DNA of 64,000 nt. Origin: Sequoia sempervirens. Its lineage: Eukaryota > Streptophyta > Pinopsida > Cupressales > Cupressaceae. The first letter of the stretch is position 1, and the number at the start of each line of letters is the position of its first letter. Positions 10,874-24,200 of this stretch are shown piece by piece. The position numbers and the translations under genes are program-made. The stretch covers positions 213,861,314 through 213,925,313 of the forward strand of contig VDFB02358134.1 of assembly GCA_007258455.2 (NCBI GenBank), written 5' to 3'. Below the pieces are notes generated by a model, which worked only from the letters and a program-made list of their open reading frames with translations, made no database searches and was not told the DNA's origin.

Positions 10874-12010
10874 TGAGACCTAAAAAGTTGTAGTGGTATG
10901 TAATTTTTTAGGACACACACAACCACCAATTTTCTACAAGTTTCACTCAAGGAAACCCTAGAGATCTCAATCCAATGATAGAATGAGGGATAGAGATGTG
11001 CAATAAGGTTTCCTAGGGTGTGATTAAAGAATAAAGAGGGGTTCACCACCAAGCTAGGTCTTGGAAAGACAAGAAATGTAAAATATATGCAAAACCTAAC
11101 TATATGACCTAGATTATGAAATTGAAATGCAGAATAAAAGACTAAGAAAGTACAAAGATGCAACTAGAAACTAAAGAGGCTTGAATGAAGGTCAAAAATC
11201 CTAGTAATGTTGAATTTAATGCCCATTGGGACTCAAATGCTAGTAGGGGTGATTTAGTCCCAGTTTAGGGTTTTAGGCTGAAACTGAAATATGGAACTGC
11301 TGAATCAGGATCTAGAGATTTTTTTTGAAAATATGTATATTGGGACTCATACACCACAAGTGGAAATTTCCAGTATCAGGGTTGATCTGAAACCATGAGA
11401 TCCTTTAGCGATTTCTTGTAGCATACCTCCTGCCAAATCTCTGAGTCTGAATCACTGAATTCTGCTTTGTAAGTGACTTTCTGTGATCTTGCAAGTAAGG
11501 TGAAAACTTTTCTCCAATCTTACTCTGCAATGAATCTTTAACTAAAATCTACAAATCACACATCAAAGAGAGGGGAAAATTTTGTTTTTTTAGTGGATAC
11601 GGGTTTGCCTTGGTGAAACCTCATTTTGGTAATCAAACCTTGAAATGAATAGAAATAGAATGGAGGAATGATGAATGAACAAATATGAAATGTTGCAACT
11701 AACCAAACCCTTGAACAAAAGGCTTCAATCTTGTGAGTAATGGATAGCACGAATGTGGATCTTGACTCTTTCTTGAATGATATGTATCTTGACTTGAATG
11801 CTTGCTTGAATCATGAAACCCTACATCACAAATGTTAGCTCAAAAATAAACATGATGCATGATGACTTTGACATGATGTTTGATACTTGAATAATGCTCC
11901 AAAATGCTTGATAATCACTCTTGAATACTCTTGAATGCTCTATAATTCTCTCACTTGAAGGCTCATAAGATCACTTGAATCGCTAGGAGAAAATATATGA
12001 AAAGACCTTG

Positions 12011-12018
12011 TATTTATA
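12011..12018 (-). promoter_or_regulatory. LTR TATA box, left arm
   Basis: TATAAATA on the minus strand within the family-H LTR. It is placed like the TATAAATA of the central LTRs (30876 and 37975), shortly after the first hairpins. Confidence 0.55.
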
Positions 12019-12237
12019 CTTGTTTATGCCGAATTTCTAGAAATTACAACACTACAAGCCAACATCAAATCTAAGAGAATTAATCTCACCAAGAATTTGA
12101 ATTTAAATTAGGTCCAAGCTAAGTGGGACTTATATGCCAGTTGGGGCATATGAGTCCTATTAGGCTAAGCTTGGGACACATTTTTCAAGAAATGCTTAGT
12201 TTAATGTGAAATTCATATTTAGGCCCCGAAACTTAGG

Positions 12238-12273
12238 TGGGGCCCATACGCCCAAGGTGGCGTATGAGTCCCA
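12238..12273. repeat. Imperfect hairpin, GGGACTCAT-type (left arm)
   Basis: Halves CCCATACGCC and GGCGTATGAG are separated by six bases, flanked by GGG/CCC. It belongs to the recurrent hairpin family. Other left-arm members lie at 10441-10477, 10554-10591, 11224-11261 and 12122-12160, with a half-site at 11338-11363. Confidence 0.75.
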
Positions 12274-12470
12274 GATCACTAAACTTGGGCCATACAATCC
12301 AAAATCATTAAATTTTGATTGGTCACTTGATATGTGTCGAGATTATCCTCAGAAAGATGAATTAGTTAAGGCTTGTGGATGCAAAATAAGATCAATTAAG
12401 GCATAGAAGCCAAATTTTAGCAGGGAGGGTTCCAACAAGTGTGAAAATGTAAAGGGCTACATTTTTCTAC

Positions 12471-13130
12471 ACTACACACTGATTATTGTTTTCTCTCACA
12501 ATATATCCATAAATCAACAACAAAATTAAATCGCTTTCATATTTAAAAATATACACTTATATTTGATTCAACTACTCACTTACTTTATTCTAAATCAAGT
12601 AAATATTGTACGAAACAATGTGCATGTACTCAATCCTTTGGTGTGAATGAATGAATGAAAGAATTTTAATGACATCCACAAGACCAAGCAGTCTAGGAAC
12701 CCAAGATACCAACACTAACAAGTTTTCAAGTTCTTTTTGATGATGACTCCTCTATTATGAATCTTGATCAAGAAGTTTGAAGTCTTGTGAAGTCTTGCCT
12801 CCTTCAATAGCTCATTTAGACTACCCACCTTCAAATTTTCTTCGAATTGAATATGATATCCTCATATGTTGCACAATCAAAGATGAAGTTTTGCTCGATT
12901 TCCTACCCCTTATTGTGAATTACACCTTACATTGCTTAATTAGGTGTTTGGGCCCTCTAGAGAAGTTTACTTTCATATGCTATCTTTAGAGTGAATGAGA
13001 GAAGTTTAGTTTCATACGCTATCTTAAAATATTTTAGTGAAGCCCCACAAGCCATCGCTTCTTTCTTCTTTTTTAGTCATACACACATCATTATCTTGTC
13101 GTTCTAAGGCGACTTGAAAGAAAAGTATGG
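12471..13130. other. Unassigned AT-rich stretch
   Basis: Nothing recognisable. The 70-codon frame at 12777 has no family features. A short GAATGAATGAATG run near 12648 is simple repeat. Confidence 0.4.
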
Positions 13131-13440
13131 ACCTCCACTAGCAGAAATCCTTTACCTTAAACATCAGATGGTCCATCTACTCCAGATAAGAGAAAAGCTA
13201 GAGAGAAAATTAATGTTTTCATGGCCAAATCAATAGTTGTTGTCTATGTGCTAAGCCAAAAATTCCCTAAGCTCTACATGGCAAAAAACAAAGACGTCAC
13301 ACAAGAAGATGGATTTTTACACCCACCTACCAATGTCTCCATTTTAACATAGTGATTATGTTTTATGTGGAGAAATAGAAAGAAAGAAAAAGAAATGGTA
13401 TAGTTCATGTCTGACCTCTCCAAGATAACTATTATATATC
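13131..13440. repeat. Diverged repeat unit A (left arm)
   Basis: Shares with units B (13451-13860) and C (27870-28345) an ordered set of words: ATTAATGTTTTCATG, GTTGTCTATGTGC, GACGTCACA, a CACCCACCTACC block and ATAGAAAGAAA. No terminal repeats or frame are obvious. A and B are in tandem, and C lies beyond the inserted 13.5-kb element. Confidence 0.65.
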
Positions 13441-13450
13441 TCCATTATCA

Positions 13451-13860
13451 TAGCGAAGCTAGAGAAAAAAGAAAATCATGGAAAAATCAATAGCATTGTT
13501 GTCTATGTGCCTGGCAAAACAAAACTAAGTGTAAGAAGAGGTAGAGACGTCACATCTTGCAGTTTGAGGGAAGTTTATTTGTTTGGGTACGACCAAGAAA
13601 TAAGACTTTGACATCCACCTACCAAAGTCACCATTATCACAGTCATTATTATGTCTGGTGTGGAACAACAAAAAGAAAGAGGAAAATGTTGGTGTATGTC
13701 TCACATCTCCAAAATAACTATCATATATCTCCATCTTCATCTCCATCTCCATCCATCTATTACAAATCAAATATTTGATTCCAATTGTGTTACTTTCTTT
13801 TTAACATGTCAACTAAAATTATTCTATTGTTCCTTGATAGCAGCTGACTTGTGAGAAAAC
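13451..13860. repeat. Diverged repeat unit B (left arm)
   Basis: Closest to unit C. Both contain GACGTCACATCTTG/AACGTCACATCTTTG, a GGTACGACCAAGAA-like block, CATTATGTCTGGTGTGGAA and a CATCTCCATC run followed by ATCTATTACAAATC. Identity is moderate. The 81- and 73-codon frames on opposite strands are shadows of this repeat. Confidence 0.65.
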
Positions 13861-13896
13861 TCCAAGACCCATGTGTAGAGCTAAATTAGGTTGGAA

Positions 13897-14003
13897 GCTC
13901 TTGATTTTCAGCGACATTCACCATTTGTCCCAAAGGAAACAGTATAATCCTGCTCTTGATTTTCAGTGTCATTCACCATCTCTCCCAAAGGAAACAATAT
14001 AAG
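13897..14003. repeat. 55-bp tandem duplication (left arm)
   Basis: Two copies of a unit starting GCTCTTGATTTTCAG (13897 and 13952) and continuing CATTCACCAT...CCCAAAGGAAAC. A related GCTCTTGATTTTCG occurs after unit C near 28450, so it belongs to the same older repeat locus. Confidence 0.75.
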
Positions 14004-14282
14004 TGGATATATGATAGTTCTAAAAGTAGTGTACAAAAGAAAAGCTCACATAATGGCAAAAATTTGGGTAACATTCTAGTCATTCCACAGGTTCCATCCT
14101 CACCAAATGATTTCTGCTTTGGTGCCCACTCTTCTAATTCAACATCCACCACAGTATGTACTAAAGAAAGCCAGAACCCAAAAATTTCATGCGATTTGTC
14201 TTTTATTAGAAGAAAAAAGAGATGTAGAGCATTCTTAAAATATAATTTCACATTGTCAAAGTATTGTGTACTCTATGCTATG

Positions 14283-15266
14283 TGTGGATGGTGAAAATCT
14301 GCAAATGGCTAAAACTAACACACACACATTAGCATGATTAGCACTTTAAAACATAGCAAATTATCAAGCATCCATATGAGATATTGAATCATGCTAAATA
14401 AACAAAGTGATAAAATACCAAAAAGACTAAGCATGCTCAAACCTATCCCATAGTGGATTGGTGCTTCTATGGAAAGAAGCCCTTTCCCAATCCTTTGCTA
14501 AGCTAAATGATAAAACTGCCTTGAAGATGATATGGATGGACAAAATTAGTTCTCAATTGAAGAGAGTGAATTTGCATAAGATTTGTGGATCCTAAGATGA
14601 AGAATGAAGCCTCTATTTAAAGATTCTCAAGTTGAAATAATACTTATGAGAGAAATGTGGGATAAAGATTGGACCAATGAGATGAGGACACTTGTCATCT
14701 TGTCATAGGTTGAGGAATGAGCACATTTTGGTCAATGTGCCAAAGAGGGGGAGATTCAAATTTGAATTTGAGAGTTAAATGATAACTTTGACCTTTGTAA
14801 GAGACATGTAAGACCCATTAAATTCATTGTTGGATGTACATTTCAACTTGCTTTTGAATTCAAATTTGAGGGAATATTCCTCAAAGATGCCATGTTGATG
14901 GAAAATGCTGATTTTATAAATGAATTAAAATGATTTATTGGTGCAAGTGGGAAAAGCTAGAGGATGTGATGGGTGGTTAGATTAGGTTAATCAGGGTTAG
15001 ATTAACTTAATGATGATTAGATGCTTTGACCCATTTGACTTGAATATTTTGATTTATTTAAATCAAAAAGGGATGAAAGGTGATTTTAGACTTAATTAAA
15101 TAAAGGATTGATTTATTTAATCAAGGAGGGTGATGTCAGGATCAAATTTGATTTATTTAATATAAGTTGGTTACTTTAGGAGATTGATAAATAAACTTGA
15201 TTTATTTAAGATGAATGGATGAATATGACCTAATAAAATGCATGATGCTAATTTTGCATGTCTACA
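14283..15266 (-). repeat. 3' LTR of the 13.5-kb element (left arm)
   Basis: 984 bp, TG...CA on both strand readings. It differs from its partner at 26790-27775 at roughly 26 positions by eye (about 97 percent identity). Its outer edge meets the CTATG duplication at 14278-14282. Confidence 0.93.
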
Positions 15267-15280
15267 TTTTTCCCCTCTTT
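15267..15280 (-). promoter_or_regulatory. Polypurine tract (left arm)
   Basis: AAAGAGGGGAAAAA on the minus strand, directly touching the TGTAGAC start of the 3' LTR. This is the normal place for plus-strand priming. Confidence 0.85.
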
Positions 15281-17986
15281 GAAGCAATGTACTTGTTGTG
15301 TTTGTTCAAAGAATAAGCTTGCCACGATCAAAATTCAAAATTTTTATGATTTTTTCATTTGCCCTAGTGGAAAGTACACTAGTTCATTTCCCCCTCGAGA
15401 GATCAAGCGAAAAGATTCTATTTGAAGGTTGATCTCGCGATAAAGAGGTTCAAACTAGATGGTTATGGATGATGATGCAAATGAGATAGTTTTAAGTTGC
15501 TTAGAATAACAAATCTATATTATCTTAAACAACTTAAAATGATGATATGATGTGATGATGGATGAGATGGATGATGCAATATGCTATGATTATGCAAATA
15601 TATGATTTATGCAGATGCTTAGACTAACAAATCTATATTATGATGATGATGTAAATGCAATGCATGTGAAATGATTGATGTATGATATGAATGATATGTG
15701 GCATGCTGACGATTTGTGGATGCAAGATGGATGCAAGATGGATGCATGATGGATACATTGGTGATGATGATTAACTATTCATGATGTGATGTTAGTGCAG
15801 AAAAGAAATCAAGTGATGACAAGAGGATCCAACAAGTTCATGATCTGACGAGACTTTATTAGAGATGATGATGATGATGATAGATGATGATTTTCTTATC
15901 AAGGATTGGGATTTTAAAAGGGCTACTTACCTTATGTTTGATTACACATGTAGATACGATGCATCAAGATATAAAGAACCAGGATGGCGTTGTACCTAGT
16001 GTGATGGACTTTGACTCAAAAAATAGATAGGAGTATTCTTGTTCACACTTGACATATGGAAACCTTGATAGGACGTACCTAACAAAGCAAGTATTCGCCA
16101 AGTTATATTAGAAGAACATCCAACAACCACATCAGACAAAAGATAATGATCGTTGCCCTATTCCTATCTCTCTAAATCCTTCATTTGGATATCATCGAGA
16201 GGTCCTTGGAATGAGCACAATGAGATGAATCAAAAGAAGAGATCAAGTACACAAACAAGCCAATGTTCTTCATACCTCTAGCCAAAGGGATTTGTTTTGA
16301 TAGGATAAGAATCCAAGGTGATATCCAAATGATGCCCATTGTCGGAACGATATATCCTAGGACATGCATTGTATAGGATGATGATAGTTTGATAAGTTGA
16401 TTGATAGGCTATTGATATAAGGTTGATTGACATGTTTGAAAATGATCAAGATTTTGATTTTACATTTAACGATTTGTTCCTTTGATTTTGATTTTGCATT
16501 TGAAGATTGCTTTTTTGCTGATTGTTGTGGTTGTTTCAGTTTGTTTTGCCAAAGGGTGAGTGTGATGATTGATTTATTATGGATGATTGATTATTGTGGG
16601 TGAAAGCGAGATGGGACAGATGGATTTTTGGGTTTTTGAATGTTTTTGCTCTTTTGAAATGTTTTGAGGTTGTTTTTGGTATTTTCAATATTTTACAAAT
16701 GTTTTGATTTTTTATTTTTCAAATGTTTTGGGTTTTTCTGAGATTTTATGAATGTTTTTGGATTTTGTGTTTTTTGAATGTTTTTGGATTTTTTGATGTT
16801 TTGAGAATGTTTTGTTTGGATTTTTTATTTTTTTGGATGTTTTTGGATTTTTCGCATGATTTTGACATTTTGGATATGGACATGTGTGATGATATCAGTG
16901 CTCTATTTGGAATTTTGTTGAAGACCAAGCTAAGGTTGACTGATTGAATCGATGGATTGATGATGATGATGACATTGTTGAGGATACACAACAATGTAAG
17001 GATTTGATTGATCGGGATTGATAATGATAACATTGCTGAGGATGCACAACAATACAAGGATACTGTTAAGCAACACAAGGATATTCTGAGATGATGATTT
17101 TTAATTGGATTTGATTGATCATGAATGATAAAGCTTGATTTGGAACAAAAGTTGTTTGAATGATTTGATGTGATGTTGACATGCAAATTAATGTGACTGA
17201 TATTGATTGTTGTTTGAATGATTTGATGTGATGTTGACATGCAAATTAATGTGACTGATATTGATTGTTTTGATTGATGTTTGATGTTCGATGAAGCTTG
17301 ATAAGGAGAATCTTCTTGTCAAAATATGCCATGGGCTAGTGATTTGGATTCTGGATCACAAATGCTTTGACCAGTTTGGTTTCACATTTGCCAATGTTTG
17401 GATCGCCACATAAGTTGGAGGATATAGACCAAGATTTATTCTCAAAGGAAGATGTGCATATCTTCCCCCCAATGTCTAGTAATGTATGGAATACCATGGG
17501 TGGATGCTTGGATAGGTGTATGGATGGATGGATAGGAATTATCTTGTGATAAGATAAGGTGTTTGAATGGAGGAATGCTTCATTGGATAATGCTTCATGG
17601 CTCAGATAATGCTGGATAGGATAGGATCAATGAAAATGACCCATGTCAAGATGTTTACCATAAGCAAGCATAAAGTGTGCAACAAAGTTTCATCAAGATC
17701 AAGATAACTTGGATGATGGATGCAAATGGATAAATAATGGATTTGATAAATGGTTCATGGATTTATTATGGCTAAGATGGATGGAATGATGGCTTTATTA
17801 TGGATGGGATGAGATGATTTCTCCTGGAGTGGCGCACACAGATGCTCAATTCTACACATGATGCATGTTTTCCAGGTTTTCATCATGGTCTTACCCAAAG
17901 CGCCACTGTAGTGGTTTTCACTAGAGGACAATTTTTCTCTTTATTGTTTTCAATCCTTTTCTTGATTTTTTTTTGAATTTTTAAGC
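15281..17986 (-). other. Low-complexity 3' interior of the 13.5-kb element
   Basis: No gene. Positions 15440-15900 are rich in GATGATG and ATGGATG repeats. Positions 16620-16870 are a run of T-rich words such as TTTTTGGATTTTT and GAATGTTTTGG. The frames here (164 and 74 codons) are products of that composition. The 15.9-17.3 kb part is where the two arms differ most within the element. Confidence 0.6.
17151..17266. repeat. 58-bp tandem duplication present only in the left arm
   Basis: A unit starting GTTGTTTGAATGATTTG occurs at 17151 and again at 17209. The right arm has one copy near 53800-53860. It explains most of the 73-bp offset change between arms. Confidence 0.85.
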
Positions 17987-20900
17987 TCATGTTGTATCAC
18001 AAGGTGTTGCTGATGTAGATGCCCCTGTCATAATATTCCATCGATATCTTTCTTGAAGAATTTGATTTGCTAAAACACGTGCACTTGAATATAAATTTTG
18101 AGATTCCTGATCTGCTTTATTGATATTAGGGTTAACTTTGTCTCTGTGTGTACATTGTGATAAAGTGCCTTCTAAATCCTTATGATGAAGGGTCGTTGCC
18201 AATACATGGTCAATTTGAGAATTGGATATCATGCGTGGAGGCGTGGATGGAGTGTGTTTAGGGATAAGAGATGGATTGGTTGATAGTTTGGAACCTTTGA
18301 CTCTCCAAACTTGGGAAGATGAGCAATGATGGGTGGATACAAAAGTGTGCATGGAATTAGGAGCAACTACTTGATACACTTTGTACGTCACTCAAAAAGC
18401 TTGTTTTTGCTTTTGTGGACATCTGTGATGGATACTTTTCCCTTTTTTACTTTTCCCTATAGTTTCTTTGACTGATGGAGTTTGATAAGGATGATCTTGC
18501 TTTGTATTCTTTGGTATCCATTTGTATTTGATTTTTCCATTATGCTTTCCAGCTTCTTTTTCTTTGATAATGTTCTTCGTACTTTAATTCAATTCTTCCT
18601 TTTGACATTGGTCCCAATTCATGGATGGGGTGATGGGTGGATGAAGATTCGTGATGTGGCTGGTTGTAGTATTGACACTAGTTTCATCATAAGGACTCTT
18701 TGTGCTCCCTATGTTGATGTTTGCTTGAGACGAAGTTGCCCCTAGTATGGTGGTAGTAGTACCTTCATGCTTTGATTCCGCCTGTGCTAAGAACTCTTGT
18801 TTAGAATGCATTATTTGATAAATGACCACTATAGATGACGTTATTTCCATTTGTTGCTCTCCTAACTCTGGATTATACTATTCTATCTGACTTGTTTCCT
18901 TGAGCGGATAATGTTGGATATCCACATACATGATGTCTTCAGTCTAGATTTTGATATATCTGATCCTAATGTTGACAACTTTGTTTGGCTATAGGAATCA
19001 ATAACCTGCTCATTTTGTGTAATAATATTAGGAGTAAAGGAATCCTATTATGAATGAAGATAATCTATGTGTCCATCCATAGAAAGCATCTCATGGGTAG
19101 ATGGAGGAGTATGTGCTTCTTGCATAGATAGGAGAGTGTCCATTAGATCATTGTAGTATCTTGGGGATACAAATTCTTGATTTTGAATGATTGCGGAGTT
19201 GCTTTCGACGTGCTTTGGATCAAGTTCTTGACATGGGTCAGTTTCAAAGGATGGATTGCTTACAAAGGGTTCTTGGATGTCATCATTAGGAATGGGAAGT
19301 GGTTCAATATCTTCAAGTGTTGAGTTTAGGGTTCCTTCAGTATTTGTAGCCATAAGGTCAAAGGGGGTCAACATGTCTTGGAAAGGACCACTACTAGACT
19401 TTGGTGAAAGATGTTGATCATGCTTTGGAATGAATTCTTGAGATATGTCCTCTAACTCATAAGGTGATGTAGAGACATTTTCAACATGATCATAGTTCAA
19501 CGGATCATGCATTATGTCAATAGGATCAAATAATCCTAACACTCCTTGAAATAGATCACTAAAAAGTGGCTCTTGATGTATGGTGAGTTGATCATTGGAT
19601 GGGGTGGAAACATCTTCAAGGTGCTCATCGATGGAGAGATCTTGATCATTGTTTTCAACAATTGTGGTGAAGAGATTGTGAATGTCTTCAACCATAGCGT
19701 CAAGTGATGTTGACATTTCTTGAATTGGGTCATGGCTGAGTATTGTTGGTGGATTTTGATCATGATTGAAAAGTGACTCTTGATGTATGTTGATTTGATC
19801 TTCGGATGAGGTAAAAACATCTTTATCGATGTATAGATTTTGATCATTGTTTTCAACAATTGTGGTGGGGAGATTGTGGATGCTATCACTAGTGGTTGAA
19901 TTTTCATCGTTATCCCCAATAGTTATCATTTTTCATGTTTTTGCTTGTGTTTGTTGGGTAGCTTGAGAGGCTTGTTTCACTTGTTGAGGTTTTGTTGCTT
20001 GTTGCATGGCTAGATATTGTTGGATGGCCTTTTGGTAGGCCTGGTGAGCTTTTAGCGCAATGTTATATTGTCTTGCTGTGTTTGGTTTTTGTGGTAATGG
20101 TGGTACATTCAAAATCTTGTTGGATGTAGTAACAAGTGTTTGAGATACGCTCAGAGCAATCATGGTAGTGAGGGGTTGAGATGTGATGGGTGTGAGAGTG
20201 GTGGTTGGAATGATTGAACGGATAGTGATGGTTGGAATGACTGAGGTGATAGGTCCTTGGGGGACCGTATTTTGATTTTTCAGGATTGATGTTTTCATTT
20301 GATTAGATACCATCTGTTGGTGTGATGTCGATGGTATATTCAAAGGATTTGATGTGATGGGTTGATTGGTGTTAGGTGGATTGATTTGGATGGAGTGATT
20401 AGTGCTAGGTAAAGGGGGAAGGACTAAACCAAGGAATGATGTTGATATGGGGAATGGTGGTGGAGATGTCTCTTGGCACAATTACTCAACTATTTTGGTA
20501 AGTGTAGCAATTTGATCTTGCCAAATTTGATCTTGATTTCGATCTTGACTCCCTTGTTATTGTTGATTTGGTTTTTTTTCAACCGAATTTGGGATGCATA
20601 CTTGTGGTTTTTCAACGGGATCATGGACAAATTGATTTTGGAAAATGTTCTAACTTGGGATGATGTTCAGATTTGGCATGATAGGGGTAAATTGAACATT
20701 GTTGATGTTGGGAATCACATTGCCTTGATTTAGGTAACTTTGATTTTGCATGGTGCTACCTTGACTTGGACTAATGCATGGAGCTGTTAACATCTTGTTT
20801 GGACTCTAAACAACATTTGTGTGATTCGCAAACATATTTATCCCAAAGTTTTCTAGATTCATGTTTGGTAAAGTTGTACTTGGTACATTCACTTTTGGAA

Positions 20901-21240
20901 TGTATGGATTTGGTGAGATGACGTTGTTCGTTTGAAGGCTCATGCATTGGGTGTTTTGTTGATGGATTTGTAGGTTTGAATTTAGATCTACCATCAGGAA
21001 ATGTGTTCCAATCTTTGATTTGGGCATTCTCACACTTGTTGTTCCATTGACATTTGTAGAAGGTAATGATCCCATGTATGGATTGTATAAGTGTGAGTTT
21101 TGATAATCAATCAACATTGTAAGGCTTTGAAAGTTCAAATTATTTGGATTACTCATGGTGTATGGATCAAGTTTGTATTCCATGTTCTTCTTGTGTTTTG
21201 ACCTTGTTGCAAAAGTGACCTCTAGGGTTCTTAGGACCAA
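17987..21240 (-). pseudogene. Long decayed frame of the 13.5-kb element (left copy)
   Basis: Mirror of 49822-53075, with the same breaks. One minus-strand frame runs from 21240 to 19048 (about 730 codons) with five internal stops, runs on a little past 19048, then shifts frame and continues to 17987. Composition is rich in Gln, Asn, Ser, Thr, Pro and Ile, with a Gln-rich end of the second segment (YLAMQQATKPQQVKQASQ) and a repeated acidic unit (HNLPTTIVENNDQ / HNLFTTIVENNDQ, near 19860 and 19680). There is no zinc knuckle and no catalytic motif. The position after the leader fits a gag-type protein, but I do not recognise it. Confidence 0.6.
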
Positions 21241-24200
21241 TGACGAGATGAAGGTTGAAAGGGGTGAATGATATGAGTGTTGAATGTTTAGGAACTTTGG
21301 ATCAATGCTAGACTTAGGGTTTGATTTTGATTGGTTTGATTTGGATAATGAACTTGTAAACCCTAAGATGTTAGATGTGATCTTAGGATGAATTTGTTCA
21401 AAGGGGTGCTAGTTTAATTAAATGTATGAGAAAGGATGCATTCTCATACACCTAACTAAACAAGGTGATTTTGATTTTGATGATTTACCCAAGTCTAGAA
21501 TGATGTTTCTAAAGATCTAAAGTTGTTTGGGGGATGAGGATGATAAATTTTTGGGGTGGATGAAGTGTTTGATTGGATCCTAAATGAACCCAAGAAGGAC
21601 TTGTTTATGAGACCAAGATAGTGAAGAACATGCATTTCTCTAAAAGTAATTCAAAATCAAAAGATCAATGTTTGCATAAAACCATACAACCCAAAAGATG
21701 CCAAGCACATATGCAAGGTCCAATTGAATTAATCTTTGCTTAATGGATTATTTTTACCACAGAAAAACTCTTGATTAGATTTTAAATCTAGATGTCTAAT
21801 GTCTCAACTTTCCCCTTATCCCACAAAGTGTATTATGTGGAAACCAAGGAAATTTGAGGCAAGAGTTACCTATTGTTGACCTTAGTAGGAGAAAATTGAG
21901 ATGAAATCCAAATGTTTAGAAACCTCTAAGGATATGAATCCCAAGGGAAAGCACTAACATGTGAATTTTTTCAAGGATATTTGCTTCTCCTAAAGGGTTT
22001 GAGATTTGATGCTCATGTTGAATGTTGGTTTTCCAATGTTTTCGATCAAAGCACTGTGTTTTCAAACTGACTCACAAGCAATATAACATCCTAGCTCAAT
22101 TGGTATGTTTTTCTTGGTGGGATTGCCTCATGCCCTTCGTAGTAGAAGAGATGATTTTACATGCAACCAAGGAAAAAATATAAAGGTATGTTAAGAATGA
22201 AGTCTTAACCTCTATATTTTAACCAAGATCAGACATGGCAAGTAACTTCTTGGAATCTAAGTTCCAATGCACCACTTTGATAAACTAGGTGAATGAGTCA
22301 ATAGGCCACTACAAACAAGGGTTTTATTTCAGACTTTCCATTTGTGGAGATTGACCCATACGACAAGAGTCCCCTTTTAAATCCATTTTGTCGAAATCAA
22401 CTGCGTGATATTGGTGTTTACTCCAATACCCACATTTATATCCCAGTTGGAAATACTCTTGGCTTTAGAGTGTTACTGGTTGATTCATTCCCTTGGGTGA
22501 GTACATTTTCCCCAAGGCAGCCCTCTAGGATAAACAAAAGTGAATAAAGAACAATATTCTTAACTCGATCAATCTTTGTTGGAAACAAAGAGAGATAATA
22601 TATGCAATAATGCCCCCACTCACACTCGCACAAGATGTTCAATTTTAAACTCAAAATGAAGTGTGGATGGGCAATTACTTACGCAATTTAATGTCACCAA
22701 AATCCTTTTGATTCTCAAGATCTCCGTGAGGCGCGAGAGAAGCGCATACGTCTTTTGATGATATTACTTTGTGTAAATAATTACAAAACAATAGACACAC
22801 ATTCATTTTATCCTTCAAAGCAATGATTTGATTCATTTTAAGCACCGAAGGAAAGATGAAGATTTGATTGTTCAATTTGTTAATCTCAAACGAAATCTAG
22901 TCAATGTTGCCTAAAGTTCATTTTAACCTCTTTGCAATGAAAATTGAAAGCTTTTGAAGTGTTCATTTTAAAGCCCAAAGAAAAAGTGTGAGTTGATTTA
23001 AAACAGAAAACAAAGTTGTAGACGAAAGCCTTAAGCATTTAAAAATGCTTTTGGGTTTCAAGTTTGATGCTTAGATCTTTAATTCCAATCTTTCATTTGC
23101 TTTCGCTTGATTCGAATGTTTGATTTCGACGTCAAGATTCACCTTTACCTTTTTCCTTTGTTCTCCTTCGTTGTTTTCCTATAAACAAAGAGACAATTAT
23201 GTGAGTTCTTTATGATGAAACTAACTCAATAATAAATGTCAATATATTTTCAATTTGTACCTTCTTTCATATCCATGACATGATGGCCAATATTAAAAGA
23301 TTTTACCTTTGATCAAAATGTGTGGTCCAATGAAAAGACATGACTAAATCAAAGTTACACATAAGATTTTTTTTTTAATTTTGGAAATCAAGCCAATAAT
23401 AAAAAATGGAGCCAAAAGTCACTTTTAAATGTTAGAAGTCCAATAGATGATAAGCATGAAAGGATGACGGTTGTCTATTACAAAAAAAAAGTGCCCCAAT
23501 CAAAGTAGAAATAGTAGTATTAATGAAATATAAATGGCCATGATAAAAAAAAAAATTGCTCTATGCCCAATCAATCTTTAGCAACCGATATTAATGACAA
23601 TAAGACCTTTCCCACTTTTCACAACCAATTTGTTTGACAATGTTACTATTTGACATGACAACGTTTATCTTATTTGAATATATGGAGACAACTTTTCCGC
23701 CCCTATCATCAGTTTTGCAATAAAAAAATATTAATCATCTCATCTAATGGTTGCAAACAATGGGCAGCAAGAACGTAGGTACCATCAGGTGGGTGGAAAG
23801 CTTTATGGAAAATTAAGAAACAGGAAGAGTGGTAGGAACTATTAATGAAAAATGATATGAAAGGCCTGGCTACACCATGAAATATGAAATATAGAGTAAA
23901 ACACCATGGTTGGTATCGACATGCTGTCACATCTTTTGACTAAATGTATGCTCATTGATTTTTTCACTTCTCCAATTTGGTGAGCGCCAGATTCTGAGTG
24001 TGCCAATAAAGAATAACAGTTAAAGGTTCAAGATGTTATTAAGGTTTTTTTTTAAAATATTGATGTATTATTCAAAACCACATGAATAAAAATCCTTTTC
24101 AGTGTTATGTTGTCCATGCCCAAACGATTAACAATGTTCTCCTTAGAAGTCTAGTTTTCCACAACCAATGTTTGAATCCTACAAAAGAAATCATAAAAAG

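Larger units (their letters stand above)
10874..12470 (-). mobile_element. LTR of family-H retrotransposon, truncated element (left arm)
   Basis: Mirror of 58519-60115. On the minus strand it begins TGTAGAAAAATG and ends TCTCA, followed by TTTTGGTGAACC. Its sequence parallels the 1580-bp LTR of the central element: the opening AGAAAAATG...CATTTTC...TGTTGGAAC, a TATA box, a shared block around ACCAAGGCAAACCCGTATCC, and hairpins of the same kind. The two are clearly diverged, so they are relatives, not copies of each other. No partner LTR or target duplication is found. The outer edge is approximate to within some 10 bp. Confidence 0.7.

Noticed and set aside
10436..11163. 132- and 103-codon minus-strand frames as element proteins
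   Set aside because: They cross the LTR end and leader, include hairpin motifs, and have no gag-like features.
13956..14294. 112-codon frame (and its 92-codon antisense partner) as a host exon
   Set aside because: It lies in the older repeat locus and ends by running into the LTR inserted at 14283; no family features and no splice structure.
16723..17240. Phe-rich 74-codon and Asn/Ser-rich 164-codon frames as proteins
   Set aside because: Low-complexity T-rich repeats produce them, and they are not conserved in register between the two arms.
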